From Lewinellaceae bacterium (GTDB taxonomy: Bacteria; Bacteroidota; Bacteroidia; Chitinophagales; Saprospiraceae), in contig JACJYE010000001.1 in NCBI GenBank assembly GCA_020636255.1, forward strand, positions 921,501-985,500: a stretch of DNA of 64,000 nt, in the 5' to 3' direction. This document shows, piece after piece, positions 1 through 9,500 of this stretch (position 1 is its first letter; each line of letters starts with the position of its first letter). The notes beneath the pieces were generated by a model that had not been told where the DNA came from, did no database searches, and worked only from the letters and a program-made list of their open reading frames with translations. Position numbers and translations under genes: made by a program.

Positions 1-2230
1 CGAAACTGCCGGAAAGGGTAGGTTGAATATTGGGAACCAGGCTGATGCTGACGGCGCCGTCCAGCGCCCAGGTGTTGATCTTGGCGGCCGGTATGGTGAG
101 CGTCGTGTCCGAATCGCTGCATTGGGCCAGCGAACGGCCGGTGCGGCCCAGCAGGCTGCCGTCTTCGCCCAGCACGCGGAAGTATTCGGTCATGCCTTCT
201 GCATCGGCATTGCGCAGTATGATCGTTAAGGTGGCGTCGCCGGCGGCGTTGACCGGCAGCGGGTTCGCTACTGTGAACTCCAGGTATACCGGGTCAACCG
301 GCGTAACGCCCTCCTGTCCGGGAGCGGCGCCCGAGGTCAGGGTGGCCATCCTGTCGATGCTCTCGGTGAGCAGGCTGGCGGCGCACTCTTCTTCCACCAG
401 TGGCGGCAGCAAGGTGAACAAGGCCTCGCACTGAGCCGGGTCTGATGCGACAACTATATCCTCAGGGCATTGCATGATGGCCGGCGGCGTATTGTCGATG
501 ACGATAAAAATGGCCGAAGTGGTATCCGCATTGCCACAGCGGTCCAGGACGACAAAGTCGACGGCCTGCATCACAATGGTGTCGCTGGGCGCAGGGCACA
601 CCAGTGCCGGCATACTTACGAGGGTATCGGTGCCGGCCTTGTAGGCCTTCCATTCCAGCTCGTCATCCAGCGCGCAGTTGTCGCTGGCCGTTGCGCCGCC
701 ATGGCTGTTGATCCAGTTGCTGAACTCCTGAGCGATGTCCATGCCGGCCATACAGGTGATCACTTTGTCGGTGGCCTGGGCGCCCAGCACCGGCGCGATG
801 GTGTCGATCACGGTTATGCGCTGGATGAGCTGGGTTTCATTGCCGCAGGAATCGGTGACGGCCCAGGCGCGCTCAATGATGAACTCGTACTGGCACAGGC
901 CTGGTATGATCGTTTCGGGGCCCATGGAATAGGACAGGCTGTCGTCGCAGTTGTCCATGAGCATGGTAGGCACGCCAGTGATCATCAGGTCGTTCTCCTG
1001 GCCGCAGTTGACCGTAGTGTCGGCAGGCACGACAAAAGTGGGCGGAATGGTATCTATAACCGTAATGGCCTGTTCGCGGATAGACGTATTGCCACAAAGG
1101 TCGCGCACCTGCCAGCTGCGTTTGATCTGGTAGGTGTGCGGGCAGCCGTCATTGTCGTCTACGATGTTGTCGGAGAAAAAGACGGTGATGGGGCCGCCGC
1201 AGAGGTCTATGGTATCGGTTACCGTGCCGGTGATGCTGAGGTCGAGAGCATCCTGGCCGCAGGAAATGGTAGTATCCGGCGGCACGGTAAAGCTCGGGGC
1301 GCGCTCGTCGCGCACCTCTACGATATGCACAGACGTCGTCATATTGCCGCAGGAGTCCGAAACCGTCCAGGTGCGGCGAATATTGTATTCCCGGTCGTCG
1401 CAAAGGCTGGTGACCGGTATGGAATCCTGGGTATAGGCTGCCACGAGGCCCGGCTGGCAGTCCTGAATGCTAACCATAGACGGCGGGTTGTTGGCCAGGT
1501 AGAGGGCGACTGTGTCGCAGCCTATTCTGACGGTATCCGCCGGCAGGCCCAGCAGGATGGGGGGGGTAGTGTCTATCGTGACGAAGGTGATGTCGAGGGT
1601 TCCCGGGTTTCCGCAGGCATCATCGTAGGCGAAGGTGACGAGCAGGGTGTCACAGGGCTCCGGAAAGGAGCTGGGGATCGGCGCGGTAGGCCCGAAGTTG
1701 GCCACGCCGCTGCAGTCGGAAATGTTAGAGCCGAGGATGAGCTGGATACTGTTTTTCCAGCTGACGTAACCCGTATCCATAGCCGGCTCGCAGGCCATCA
1801 CGGCGTCGAGCGGGTCGATGGCGCCGAAGTTGGGCGCCTGGGTGTCGGGCAGGATGGTAATTTCCTGCGTATCGCGCGTGACGTTCATGTCGGAGTCCGT
1901 GGCTTCCCATATCCTCAGGACCACGCCTCCGACACAGGGGTCGATGGTGGCCGGGTCGGGCATGTCTACGGGGAAGGCCTTGGGAAGGGGCCCGTCCTCC
2001 ATGTCCAGTACCAGCAGGCTGTCTTTGGGAGGCATAGAACAGATGTCCATTACTGTCGTATCGGCGGGAACACCGAGGATCACCGGAGGCGTTGTCCGCA
2101 TCCCGGGGGCAGCAGGTGGTTCATTATTTGGGAAGTCGTTTGCGCTTCGGGCCTGTGCGGCCTGGGCTCCGACGAGCAGGGCCAGAAACAGGAACAGAAG
2201 CGGCATAGGGCAGCGTAGTCTTATTTTCAT
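1..2230 (-). CDS. HYR-repeat secreted protein, 3' end outside window
   Basis: Secreted or surface protein of unknown role; 743 codons are visible and the frame runs off the left edge. The start at 2230 gives a clear signal peptide (basic MKIRLR, then the hydrophobic LLFLFLALLVG, ending near AQA at about residue 26). At least five hyalin-repeat-like (HYR) modules of roughly 80-100 residues follow. Each carries a DTTV-x-CG motif near its start, a TDSCGN or RDLCGN motif in the middle, and a VIDTIPP-type linker into the next module. Such repeats form Ig-like folds in large adhesins of Bacteroidota, and a T9SS tail would be expected beyond the edge. The last visible part (below about position 450) changes character and may be a different beta-sandwich domain. 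The family call is good; the function is unknown. Confidence 0.85.
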   Translation of the reverse strand, partial: MKIRLRCPMPLLFLFLALLVGAQAAQARSANDFPNNEPPAAPGMRTTPPVILGVPADTTVMDICSMPPKDSLLVLDMEDGPLPKAFPVDMPDPATIDPCVGGVVLRIWEATDSDMNVTRDTQEITILPDTQAPNFGAIDPLDAVMACEPAMDTGYVSWKNSIQLILGSNISDCSGVANFGPTAPIPSSFPEPCDTLLVTFAYDDACGNPGTLDITFVTIDTTPPILLGLPADTVRIGCDTVALYLANNPPSMVSIQDCQPGLVAAYTQDSIPVTSLCDDREYNIRRTWTVSDSCGNMTTSVHIVEVRDERAPSFTVPPDTTISCGQDALDLSITGTVTDTIDLCGGPITVFFSDNIVDDNDGCPHTYQIKRSWQVRDLCGNTSIREQAITVIDTIPPTFVVPADTTVNCGQENDLMITGVPTMLMDNCDDSLSYSMGPETIIPGLCQYEFIIERAWAVTDSCGNETQLIQRITVIDTIAPVLGAQATDKVITCMAGMDIAQEFSNWINSHGGATASDNCALDDELEWKAYKAGTDTLVSMPALVCPAPSDTIVMQAVDFVVLDRCGNADTTSAIFIVIDNTPPAIMQCPEDIVVASDPAQCEALFTLLPPLVEEECAASLLTESIDRMATLTSGAAPGQEGVTPVDPVYLEFTVANPLPVNAAGDATLTIILRNADAEGMTEYFRVLGEDGSLLGRTGRSLAQCSDSDTTLTIPAAKINTWALDGAVSISLVPNIQPTLSGSF

Positions 2231-2658
2231 AGTTACTACTTTTGAGGTTCCTTCAAAGCCAGCAGAGGCCCGCTGACGGCAGCAGGAACCGGGGGCTAAC
2301 TTTTTTCATTGGGATTGAACGAGCGAATAACGGCCTTTGGGGCGCGGGCAGGCAAGCCAGGCGGCGCACTGAGGATGTTCATGGGATACATACTTAATCG
2401 GTTTTTGTTGTCTGATTTTCTCAATAGTACTATAACATTCCCACTCCCACCCCAAAACGGCAGGAGGGTATAGGTGGAAAACTGGCTTGCAAAATATTAA
2501 AATCCGGCCAATCGCGCTTACATTTTTCTGTGAAACGCCTCCGACAGGACTGTTTATCAGCAACTTCCACCTGCCATCTAATGGATGTTACGAAGGTAAC
2601 TTACCCAAGGTTTCAAAACTTATGCAACAAATGAGCGGAAGGAAAGCCTGTGCGGCGT
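2231..2658. other. intergenic stretch without a convincing gene
   Basis: About 430 bp between the HYR protein start and the small gltX-linked gene. It should hold the promoter of the HYR gene, but I see no good TAnnTTTG box. An open minus-strand frame at 2306-2563 has no recognisable features and an atypical composition, so I do not call it. Confidence 0.5.
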
Positions 2659-2868
2659 CTATTCCTCCTCATCGCCGGGTGCGGGCTGTTCCTCGTCCTG
2701 GCCCGGGCTGCGCAGCTTTTTGTCATCGACATTCTCATTGAGGAATTCATTGAGTTTGTCGACCTCGAAGTTGGAGATGATCTCCCCAAATTCGTTGATC
2801 CTGATATCGAACCCTTTGAGGTCCTTATGCACTTCGGGGTCGCCTTTTTTCGGTTTCTTCTTTGGCAT
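2659..2868 (-). CDS. small conserved acidic/basic protein next to gltX
   Basis: A 69-residue hypothetical protein. The N-terminus is lysine-rich (MPKKKPKKG), the middle is a conserved-looking core with FDIRINEFGEI and DKLNEFLNENVDDKKL, and the tail is acidic (GDEEE). I chose the start at 2868 because the upstream in-frame extension to 2910 reads as non-conserved sequence. From memory, small proteins with this core sit beside gltX in other Bacteroidota; that is recollection, not a search. It lies 23 bp downstream of the gltX stop on the same strand, so the two are probably co-transcribed. No signal peptide or membrane segment is visible. Function unknown. Confidence 0.75.
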   Translation of the reverse strand: MPKKKPKKGDPEVHKDLKGFDIRINEFGEIISNFEVDKLNEFLNENVDDKKLRSPGQDEEQPAPGDEEE

Positions 2869-2891
2869 AGTGTTCTGGTTTGTGCCCGGTT

Positions 2892-4640
2892 CTACACCTG
2901 GGCTGCCCACGCATCGAACAACAGGAAGGCCTGTTTCAGCCGGCCGACGGACGTTTCCCTGCCCAGCAGTTCCATCATCTCGAACACTGCCGGCCCCTGC
3001 ATCGTTCCTGCCAGGCCGATCCGCAACAGCGGCAGCACCTCGCCGAATTTCAGGCCGCTGTCCTGGATAAACCCTTCAACGCTGGCCTTTATGGCGTCGG
3101 CATTGAAGGGTTCGAGCCCGTCCAGGGTTGTTGCCAATTGCCCGAACAGGCCGCTTCGGGAGGGGTCCCAGCGCTTGCGGGCGTTCTTTTCGTCATAGGC
3201 CTTCGGGGGTTCGAAAAAGTAGTAGCCGTTCTCCCAAAACTCGGCCAGGGTGGTGGCCCGTTCCCGCATCAGTTCGACGAACTGGTGGAGGAAAGCATCG
3301 CCGGGCTGATGGCCGTGCGCGTTGATGAAAGGGCGAACCTTATCTGCCAGGTAGGCCGTATCGGCTTTCATGATATACTGCTGGTTGAACCAGCGCGCTT
3401 TGTCAATGTCGAAGCGCGCGCCGGACTTGCCGATCTTTTCGATAGAAAAAGCTTCGGCCAGCTCGTCCATGCTGAAGAGCTCCTGGTCGGTGCCGGGGCT
3501 CCAGCCCAGCAGGGCCAGGAAGTTGATGGCGGCCTCCGGCAGGAAGCCGTACTCGCGGAAACCGACAAAAGCATCGTCTGCGCTTTCTCCCTGCCAGGAG
3601 AGCGGGAAGACAGGGAAGCCCAGCCTGTCGCCGTCGCGCTTGCTCAGCTTGCCGAACAGCGAATCCTTGAGGAAGGCTTTAAGCAGGGCCTTCTGCGGCT
3701 CGTCCTTTTCTTTTTCTTTCAGGTTGGCGGCTATATTGGCCTTATCCTGTAGTACCTGTAATATGAACGGCTCAGCTTTTTCCAGGAAAGCGGCTGCAAT
3801 ACCAGGGTTCTTTTTGGTGAACTCTTCGGCCAGGCGCCGGGCGAGGGCAGGGGTGTTGTCTTTGTGCAGGAAGCTTTCCGGCGCAGGTTTCAGGATGAGC
3901 GGCAGGTGGGCGAACTGCGGCATGCGCCCTTCCCAGCCGAAAGCGCGGTACAACAGGACGTGGTGCGCGGTGCTGGACAGCCACTCTTCGCCGCGAATGA
4001 CATGGCTGACCTCCATCAGGTAGTCGTCTACGATGTTGGCCAGGTGGTAGGTCGGCAGGCCGTCGGCCTTCATCAGCACCTTGTCGTCCAGCTCGCTGGT
4101 ATCGAAGGTGACTTCGCCGCGGATCAGGTCCTGGATCACCACCTGCTCGTTGGCCGGCACTTTGAGGCGGATGACGTAGGGCTCGCCGCCGGATAGCCGG
4201 GCCTGTACCGCATCAGCCGGCAGCGACAGGCTGTTTTTCATATCCTGGCGGATGGATGCGTCGTACCGGAAGGCGGGGTTGGCCTGCCGCGCCGCATCCA
4301 GCTCTTCAGGAGTGTCGAAGGCGTAGTATGCTTTGCCGTTGTCGATCAGCTGCCGGGCGTATTGCTGGTAGGTGGCTCTGCGTTCCGACTGGCGGTAGGG
4401 GCCGTAGCTGCCGCCAAAGCCGGGGCCCTCTTCGGGCGTCAGGCCGAACCACTGAAGCGATTCTATAATGTACTGTTCAGCGCCCGGTACATAGCGTTGC
4501 TGGTCGGTATCTTCGATCCGGAGGATAAAGGTGCCTCCGTGCTTTTTGGCCAGAAGAAAGTTGTACAGGGCCGTCCGAAGGCCTCCAATGTGAAGGGCCC
4601 CGGTGGGGCTGGGCGCGAAACGCAATCTCATTTTGTTCAT
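2892..4640 (-). CDS. gltX: glutamyl-tRNA synthetase with an extra internal segment
   Basis: Charges tRNA-Glu with glutamate in the cytoplasm. Class I synthetase signatures are clear: the Rossmann start with RFAPSPTG and HIGG at about residues 7-20, RIEDTD at 41-46, and the KMSKS-equivalent KLSKRDGDR at 331-339. At 582 residues it is longer than the usual 470-510. The excess is an alanine-, lysine- and leucine-rich stretch at about residues 252-328, directly between LPLILKP and GKLSKRD, which are normally separated by only a few residues. It contains no stop or frameshift, so it looks like a helical insertion rather than an error. An alternative start is the second Met, three codons in. The small protein gene follows on the same strand. 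Confidence 0.97.
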   Translation of the reverse strand: MNKMRLRFAPSPTGALHIGGLRTALYNFLLAKKHGGTFILRIEDTDQQRYVPGAEQYIIESLQWFGLTPEEGPGFGGSYGPYRQSERRATYQQYARQLIDNGKAYYAFDTPEELDAARQANPAFRYDASIRQDMKNSLSLPADAVQARLSGGEPYVIRLKVPANEQVVIQDLIRGEVTFDTSELDDKVLMKADGLPTYHLANIVDDYLMEVSHVIRGEEWLSSTAHHVLLYRAFGWEGRMPQFAHLPLILKPAPESFLHKDNTPALARRLAEEFTKKNPGIAAAFLEKAEPFILQVLQDKANIAANLKEKEKDEPQKALLKAFLKDSLFGKLSKRDGDRLGFPVFPLSWQGESADDAFVGFREYGFLPEAAINFLALLGWSPGTDQELFSMDELAEAFSIEKIGKSGARFDIDKARWFNQQYIMKADTAYLADKVRPFINAHGHQPGDAFLHQFVELMRERATTLAEFWENGYYFFEPPKAYDEKNARKRWDPSRSGLFGQLATTLDGLEPFNADAIKASVEGFIQDSGLKFGEVLPLLRIGLAGTMQGPAVFEMMELLGRETSVGRLKQAFLLFDAWAAQV

Positions 4641-5043
4641 TAAGCGTGTTTTGACTGCCTGCCTGCCCTTTTGCCGGGGATCTTTCGCGGGGCACTCCGG
4701 AGAAAAAATCCTTCAAAAACCGCGCTGTTTTGTATGATCCCGGACAATTTAGCATTGATTTCAGGCCGGCAGAAAAAAAAGTGAAAAAAAACCGCCGCTT
4801 ATAGCAGCAAAAACAGGAGCTGGCGCGTTGATGTCTAAAAGCAACCAACCCTACCAACCGGGATGCCTGAAAGGGCTACCTAACAAGCTAAACTCCAACT
4901 GCTGGAAAGCACAAATGTAATGATTTTAAAATAGCTTGCCAGCGCCCCCTGTATGAGTTTCTGATTCCCCTTTTGAAATATTTTAAAGGCTGAAGAATAT
5001 TTTATTGATCCATAATATCCCTGAACATTAATCCGAAAGTGCT
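4641..5043. other. divergent intergenic region gltX / deacetylase
   Basis: About 400 bp between divergent genes. The minus strand has a TACATTTG (4919 down to 4912) that fits the TAnnTTTG -7 box, but I see no good TTTG at the expected distance upstream, so it is only a weak gltX promoter candidate. The last 80 bp are AT-rich and probably carry the deacetylase promoter. No gene or repeat seen. Confidence 0.4.
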
Positions 5044-5694
5044 ATGTACTTGATCAAAACGCCTCAATTTATCCAAAACCTGTTCCCGAACTACACCTGG
5101 CGCATACCAACCCAGGAGAAAGTGCTCTATCTGACATTTGATGACGGCCCCATTCCGGAAGTAACCCCCTGGGTGCTGGAGCAACTGGAACAGTATGACG
5201 CTCAGGCTACTTTTTTCTGTGTGGGCGATAATATCCGGAAGCATCCGGACGTCTTTCGCCAGGTGATCGAAAAAGGGCATGCCGTAGGTAACCACACCTA
5301 CAACCACCTCAATGGCTGGCTGTCGGAGAACATCCCGTATTATCACAACGTGCGCCACTGTGCCAACCTGGCCCATTCGGTGCTTTTCCGCCCGCCTTAC
5401 GGCAAGCTCAAACCGAAGCAGTCCCAATTCCTGCAGCGCCACTACCGCATCGTGATGTGGGATGTGCTCAGCGGTGATTTCGACCCCAGGCTGTCGGAAG
5501 AACAATGCCTGTCGAATGTCGTCAACAATGCCGAGCCCGGCTCCATCATCGTTTTCCACGACAGCCTCAAGGCGGAGGAAAAGCTGCGTTATGTGCTGCC
5601 ACGCGTGCTCGAGCATTTCGCCATGGAGGGGTACCAGTTCGGCAAGCTCAACGAAAAAGAGCTGGCAAGCCCACTGCTGCGCGCCACCGCCTGA
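5044..5694 (+). CDS. polysaccharide deacetylase family (NodB-like) protein
   Basis: A carbohydrate esterase family 4 / NodB-homology enzyme expected to remove acetyl groups from N-acetylated sugars in a metal-dependent reaction; the substrate cannot be told from sequence. All family motifs are visible in 216 residues: TFDDGP (31-36, catalytic Asp and metal Asp), HTYNH (84-88, metal-binding His pair), RPPYGK (about 116-121), GDFD, and FHDS near residue 178. No signal peptide is evident, unlike many secreted members, so the protein may act in the cytoplasm or be exported another way. It stands alone, with a strong terminator 40 bp downstream. Confidence 0.92.
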   Translation: MYLIKTPQFIQNLFPNYTWRIPTQEKVLYLTFDDGPIPEVTPWVLEQLEQYDAQATFFCVGDNIRKHPDVFRQVIEKGHAVGNHTYNHLNGWLSENIPYYHNVRHCANLAHSVLFRPPYGKLKPKQSQFLQRHYRIVMWDVLSGDFDPRLSEEQCLSNVVNNAEPGSIIVFHDSLKAEEKLRYVLPRVLEHFAMEGYQFGKLNEKELASPLLRATA

Positions 5695-5734
5695 CGGGCC
5701 AATCGCTATTTCTGCAATGTTTTATATAGCCGAA

Positions 5735-5768
5735 AGCCACTGCTACCCTCAGGAGCAGTGGCTTTTTT
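5735..5768 (+). terminator. rho-independent terminator
   Basis: Hairpin with 10-bp arms AGCCACTGCT / AGCAGTGGCT and a short loop, followed by a run of T. It ends the deacetylase transcript and separates it from the convergent exbD gene. Confidence 0.9.
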
Positions 5769-5871
5769 AGTTTAGAAGGCCGGAAGGCAGTAGTCATTTC
5801 CCAGGGGTATAGCCCCAAAGGTTATACTGACGATGTAGCCCACCTATACCAAATCCGCCCCGCATCCAAGC

Positions 5872-6417
5872 TCACTGCTCCGCCATCAGGTTTACCGGCT
5901 CGGCCTCCGAGATGACCAGGGGGATGCCCGCCCGGATGCCCGCCTGTTTTTTCGCGGACAGCGCCTTGTATGGGCGCCCGTAACTTTGCAGGGCCGCCTC
6001 GTCCCAAAGCTCGTTGTAAGCGGCCATCAGTTCGTTGTAAACGGCGAGGTAAGCTTCATAGCTGGTGGCCCGGTCGTGTTGCAGGGAAATGACTGCGCGG
6101 TTGGGGGCTTTGGGGCGGTTGGGGCTGCCGGAGGGGTTCATAATGAAGTCTTTGGCGAGCTGGCGGAGCTGCCCGACATCGGTAGGCGTATTTCCCACCA
6201 GCAGCTCGTCATTGGCGTTGACCCTGGCCCACAGGATGTTGCGCTTTGGCACGGGCGGCGGCGGCTCCTGTGTCCAGGGCGGCAGGCGTACGGCGATACC
6301 CGTATCTACCAAAATGGTGGTGGTGACCAGGAAAAAGATGAGCAGCAGGAAGGCGATATCCGCCATGGAACCGGCGTTGATCGCGTTGTCTTGCCGGTGT
6401 TTGGGTTTGTGAAACAT
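5872..6417 (-). CDS. ExbD/TolR family biopolymer transport protein
   Basis: Proton-channel partner of the ExbB/TonB energy-transducing system, anchored in the inner membrane. The 181 residues show a short cytoplasmic N-terminus, one transmembrane helix (about residues 17-37) with the conserved MADIAFLLLIFFLV pattern including the essential Asp, and a long periplasmic domain. No exbB or tonB lies next to it; Bacteroidota often carry several scattered exbD copies. The neighbouring plus-strand gene is divergent. The family is certain from the membrane segment; which TonB complex it serves is unknown. Confidence 0.9.
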   Translation of the reverse strand: MFHKPKHRQDNAINAGSMADIAFLLLIFFLVTTTILVDTGIAVRLPPWTQEPPPPVPKRNILWARVNANDELLVGNTPTDVGQLRQLAKDFIMNPSGSPNRPKAPNRAVISLQHDRATSYEAYLAVYNELMAAYNELWDEAALQSYGRPYKALSAKKQAGIRAGIPLVISEAEPVNLMAEQ

Positions 6418-6519
6418 AGCTTCAGCATTTTGGTGAACAATGCCGGCAGTTTTTTCAGGCTTTTTCCGGATAGATGATATTTGATACCTTTATGGTGCAC
6501 TCCTAACGTGATAAAAACC

Positions 6520-7503
6520 ATGCAGCACCACCTCAACCGCTGGCGCGCCCTCTGGAACCCCAACCGCTACCACGGCTGGGGGCGCAAGGAAAATTTCTTC
6601 GAAGGCTGGTATTTCAAATTCGTCGACCCTACCGAACGGCATGCCTTCGCCGTTATTCCCGGGATATCGATGGGCAGCGACGGCAGGCAGCACGCTTTCA
6701 TCCAGGTGCTGGACGGGAAATTGTGCCGGGCGGGTTACCACGAGTTCCCGGCTTCTGCCTTTCGGCCTTTTTCCCGGTGGTTTGAAGTGCGGGTAGGCGA
6801 TAACAGCTTTTCCGATCAGGGGCTGTCGCTGGATCTTCCGGAACTGAAAGGCAGCCTTCAGTTCAGCAATATCACCCCCTGGCCCAAAATGCTGGGTGCG
6901 CCGGGCATTATGGGCTGGTATTCCTTTGTGCCTTTTATGGAATGTTACCATGGGGTGGTGAGCCTCGGCCATGAGCTGGATGGCCGGTTGGAGGTTTATG
7001 GCACTACCGTCGACTTTTCCGGCGGGCGCGGATACATCGAAAAGGATTGGGGCCATTCTTTCCCTTCCTCCTGGATCTGGGTGCAGAGCAACCACTTCGA
7101 TGGGCCGGCATCGGTTATGGCGTCGGTGGCCAATATTCCGTGGATCGGCAGCCATTTCATCGGTTATATCGTCGGTTTTCTTCTCAACGGCAGGCTGTAC
7201 CGTTTCGCCACCTATACCGGTGCGCAGATGCGGGCCTCTCTCGGAGAGCAGGAGGTGTATCTGTCTTTTAAAAGCCGCCGGCATCGCCTCGAGATCACCG
7301 CGTTTAACGCAGGCGGCACGGGGGAACTGGTATCGCCCATTTCCGGCAATATGACAGGGAAAGTCAATGAAAGCATGCAGTCTGTCGTAGAAGTGAAACT
7401 TTTTGAGGGGCCCCGGTTGTTATTTGAGGGAAAAGGAAGGAACGCCGGGCTGGAAGTGGCCGGCAACGCAGGAGAGCTCCTGACGGAGCAATGGCGCCGA
7501 TAA
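6520..7503 (+). CDS. tocopherol cyclase-like family protein
   Basis: A lipocalin-like beta-barrel protein of the tocopherol-cyclase-like family. Visible hallmarks are FFEGWYFK near residue 25 and EKDWGHSFPSSWIWVQSNHF near residue 180, both typical of this family in plants and bacteria. About 327 residues from the ATG at 6520; an upstream in-frame TTG at 6481 would add 13 residues that look non-conserved. Bacterial members are uncharacterised in most cases and need not make tocopherol; no quinone or tocopherol pathway gene is nearby. No signal peptide. The YkvA-like gene follows 43 bp downstream on the same strand. Confidence 0.8.
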   Translation: MQHHLNRWRALWNPNRYHGWGRKENFFEGWYFKFVDPTERHAFAVIPGISMGSDGRQHAFIQVLDGKLCRAGYHEFPASAFRPFSRWFEVRVGDNSFSDQGLSLDLPELKGSLQFSNITPWPKMLGAPGIMGWYSFVPFMECYHGVVSLGHELDGRLEVYGTTVDFSGGRGYIEKDWGHSFPSSWIWVQSNHFDGPASVMASVANIPWIGSHFIGYIVGFLLNGRLYRFATYTGAQMRASLGEQEVYLSFKSRRHRLEITAFNAGGTGELVSPISGNMTGKVNESMQSVVEVKLFEGPRLLFEGKGRNAGLEVAGNAGELLTEQWRR

Positions 7504-7546
7504 CGAAAGGGCGTGGAAACCTGTTCTTTTTCATTAAATTGCAGCT

Positions 7547-7933
7547 ATGAAAAATCCGTTCGAAAAATATACCGGGCACTTTACCGTCCCGAAATTCTGG
7601 GCTAAGCTCCAGCGTTTTGCCGTGCAGGCAGGCACCAAGACCGTATATTCGGCGCTGCTGCTGTTCTTTGCCTATCGCCGCAAGGAAACCCCTGCCTGGG
7701 CCAAGAACATCGTGCTAGGCACCCTTGGCTATCTGCTCACGCCCTTCGATGCGCTTCCCGACCTGACGCCGATCATTGGCTATACCGACGACCTCGGGGT
7801 GTTGACCTTCGGCCTGGTCACTATTGCCGGTTATATCAATGAAGACGTACGGGAAAAGGCGAAAAAACAGCTGGGGCGATGGTTCAGGCACTACGACGAA
7901 CAGGACCTGCTTCAGGTCGACCAAAAATTATAA
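7547..7933 (+). CDS. YkvA-like DUF1232 protein
   Basis: A 128-residue member of the DUF1232 (YkvA) family of small membrane-associated proteins of unknown function. The diagnostic block is LLTPFDALPDLTPIIGYTDDLGVLTFG at about residues 64-90. Flanking hydrophobic stretches suggest membrane association, and the C-terminus is charged. It follows the tocopherol-cyclase-like gene closely and may be co-transcribed with it. Confidence 0.85.
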   Translation: MKNPFEKYTGHFTVPKFWAKLQRFAVQAGTKTVYSALLLFFAYRRKETPAWAKNIVLGTLGYLLTPFDALPDLTPIIGYTDDLGVLTFGLVTIAGYINEDVREKAKKQLGRWFRHYDEQDLLQVDQKL

Positions 7934-8156
7934 GCGGATACGTTAAATTTCTTCCCTTTTAGGCACGCACCTTTTTCCATTCGGCGATTTTTTTGCAATT
8001 TTGATTGGCAAAGCAAGTTAAAACCACGGCACTACCTTACCTAAAGCGATACCCAACCACCTTTCCTGAGGCCCCATTCCCATTATGAAGACAGTGGCTG
8101 CCATCCTTTTTTCAGAGGAGCAACCCGTTATTGATTATGCGAAAATCACGATCATC

Positions 8157-9458
8157 ATGAGATACGAGCCGATCAACCCGGAACTTTTCGTTCAGAACAG
8201 GAAGCGCTTTATGCGCAAGATGCAACCCGACTCCATTGCCATCTTCCATTCCAACGACCTGATGCCCCGGAGCGGCGATACTTTTTTCCCTTTTCGGCAG
8301 AATTCCGGCCTGTTCTATCTCAGCGGGCTCGGCCAGGAAGAGACCGTGGTGGTGCTGTTTCCCGATTGCATTAAGGAGGGGTTCCAGGAAGTGGCTTTCA
8401 TCAGGCGGACGGACGAGGTGACGGCTATCTGGGAAGGCCCCCGCTATTCAAAGGAAGAAGCCCGGGCCATTTCGGGCATCGGCAAGATATTCTGGCTCGA
8501 CGAAATGGACAGCGTGCTGCACGAACTCATCCTGCTGGCCAAACGCATCTACCTCAACCTCAACGAACACGACCGCTTCCAGTCGGAGATCCCAACCCGG
8601 GATATGCGCTTCGCCCGGCAGCTCATGGAGCAGTACCCGTTGCACAAATACCACCGGGCGCAGCCCATCCTCAAGAAGATGTTCATGCAGAAATCGCCCC
8701 TGGAAGTGGCGCTCATCCAGCATGCCATCAATATTACCGGCAAGGCTTTCGACAGGGTGCTGGAATTCGTCAAGCCGGGGTTGCGGGAATACGAGGTCGA
8801 AGCGGAGATCACACACGAATTCATTCGCAGCGGCGCTGCGGGCCACGCTTATGAACCCATCGTCGCCAGCGGGGCTAACACCTGTATCCTGCACTACGTC
8901 AAAAACGGCCAGCTGCTTCACGACGGCGGCTTGTTGCTGCTCGATTTCGGGGCGGAATACGCCAACTATGCTGCCGACCTCAGCCGCACGATTCCCGTGA
9001 ACGGCCAGTTTTCAGCCCGGCAGCGAGCCGTATACGATGCAGTACTGCGCGTGTTGAAAGGGGCCAGGCAGATGCTGGTGCCGGGCACTACCCTGGAAGA
9101 ATACCACAAAGAGGTAGGTAAAATGGTGGAAAGCGAACTGCTGGGCCTTAAGCTGCTGGATAAAACCGATATCAAAAACCAGGATGAAAAATCGCCGGCC
9201 TACAAGCGGTTTTTTATGCATGGCACCTCTCACCACCTCGGCCTCGACGTGCACGACTCCTCGCACCGCTACGACCCGTTCCAGGCCGGCATGGTATTCA
9301 CCTGCGAACCGGGCATCTACATCCGCGAAGAACAAGTCGGCATCCGTCTGGAGAACGACATCCTCGTCACCGACGATGGCCCGGTGGACCTGATGGCAGG
9401 TATCCCCATCGAAGCGGAGGCCATTGAAGAAAAGATGAACGCGCAGGTGCTTAGCTAA
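8157..9458 (+). CDS. pepP: Xaa-Pro aminopeptidase (M24B)
   Basis: Releases N-terminal residues that precede proline; a two-metal aminopeptidase P of the cytoplasm. The 433 residues show an N-terminal creatinase-like domain, then the pita-bread catalytic domain with the metal ligands in order: LLDFGAEYANYAADLSRT (two Asp), HGTSHHLGLDVHD (His), TCEPGIYI (Glu) and RLENDI (Glu). I chose MRYEPINPELF at 8157 as start because relatives begin this way; an upstream ATG at 8085 adds 24 unlikely residues. A single-gene unit before the sigma factor gene. Confidence 0.92.
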   Translation: MRYEPINPELFVQNRKRFMRKMQPDSIAIFHSNDLMPRSGDTFFPFRQNSGLFYLSGLGQEETVVVLFPDCIKEGFQEVAFIRRTDEVTAIWEGPRYSKEEARAISGIGKIFWLDEMDSVLHELILLAKRIYLNLNEHDRFQSEIPTRDMRFARQLMEQYPLHKYHRAQPILKKMFMQKSPLEVALIQHAINITGKAFDRVLEFVKPGLREYEVEAEITHEFIRSGAAGHAYEPIVASGANTCILHYVKNGQLLHDGGLLLLDFGAEYANYAADLSRTIPVNGQFSARQRAVYDAVLRVLKGARQMLVPGTTLEEYHKEVGKMVESELLGLKLLDKTDIKNQDEKSPAYKRFFMHGTSHHLGLDVHDSSHRYDPFQAGMVFTCEPGIYIREEQVGIRLENDILVTDDGPVDLMAGIPIEAEAIEEKMNAQVLS

Positions 9459-9470
9459 GAGCGTTATGTT

Positions 9471-9500
9471 TTTGTAAAACAGAAAATTGCGTTATCTTCC
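9471..9500 (+). promoter_or_regulatory. candidate promoter for the sigma/anti-sigma pair
   Basis: TTTG at 9471-9474, an 18-bp spacer, then TATCTTCC at 9493-9500, which matches six of the positions expected for TAnnTTTG-type Bacteroidota promoters only loosely. It sits about 75 bp upstream of the sigma factor start. Confidence 0.35.

Noticed and set aside
470..2218. Long plus-strand open frame opposite the HYR protein
   Set aside because: Its translation is low-complexity, rich in Gly, Arg, His and Asp without motifs, whereas the minus strand encodes clear HYR repeats with a signal peptide.
2306..2563. 85-codon minus-strand frame upstream of the HYR gene
   Set aside because: No recognisable motif and atypical composition in an AT-rich intergenic stretch.
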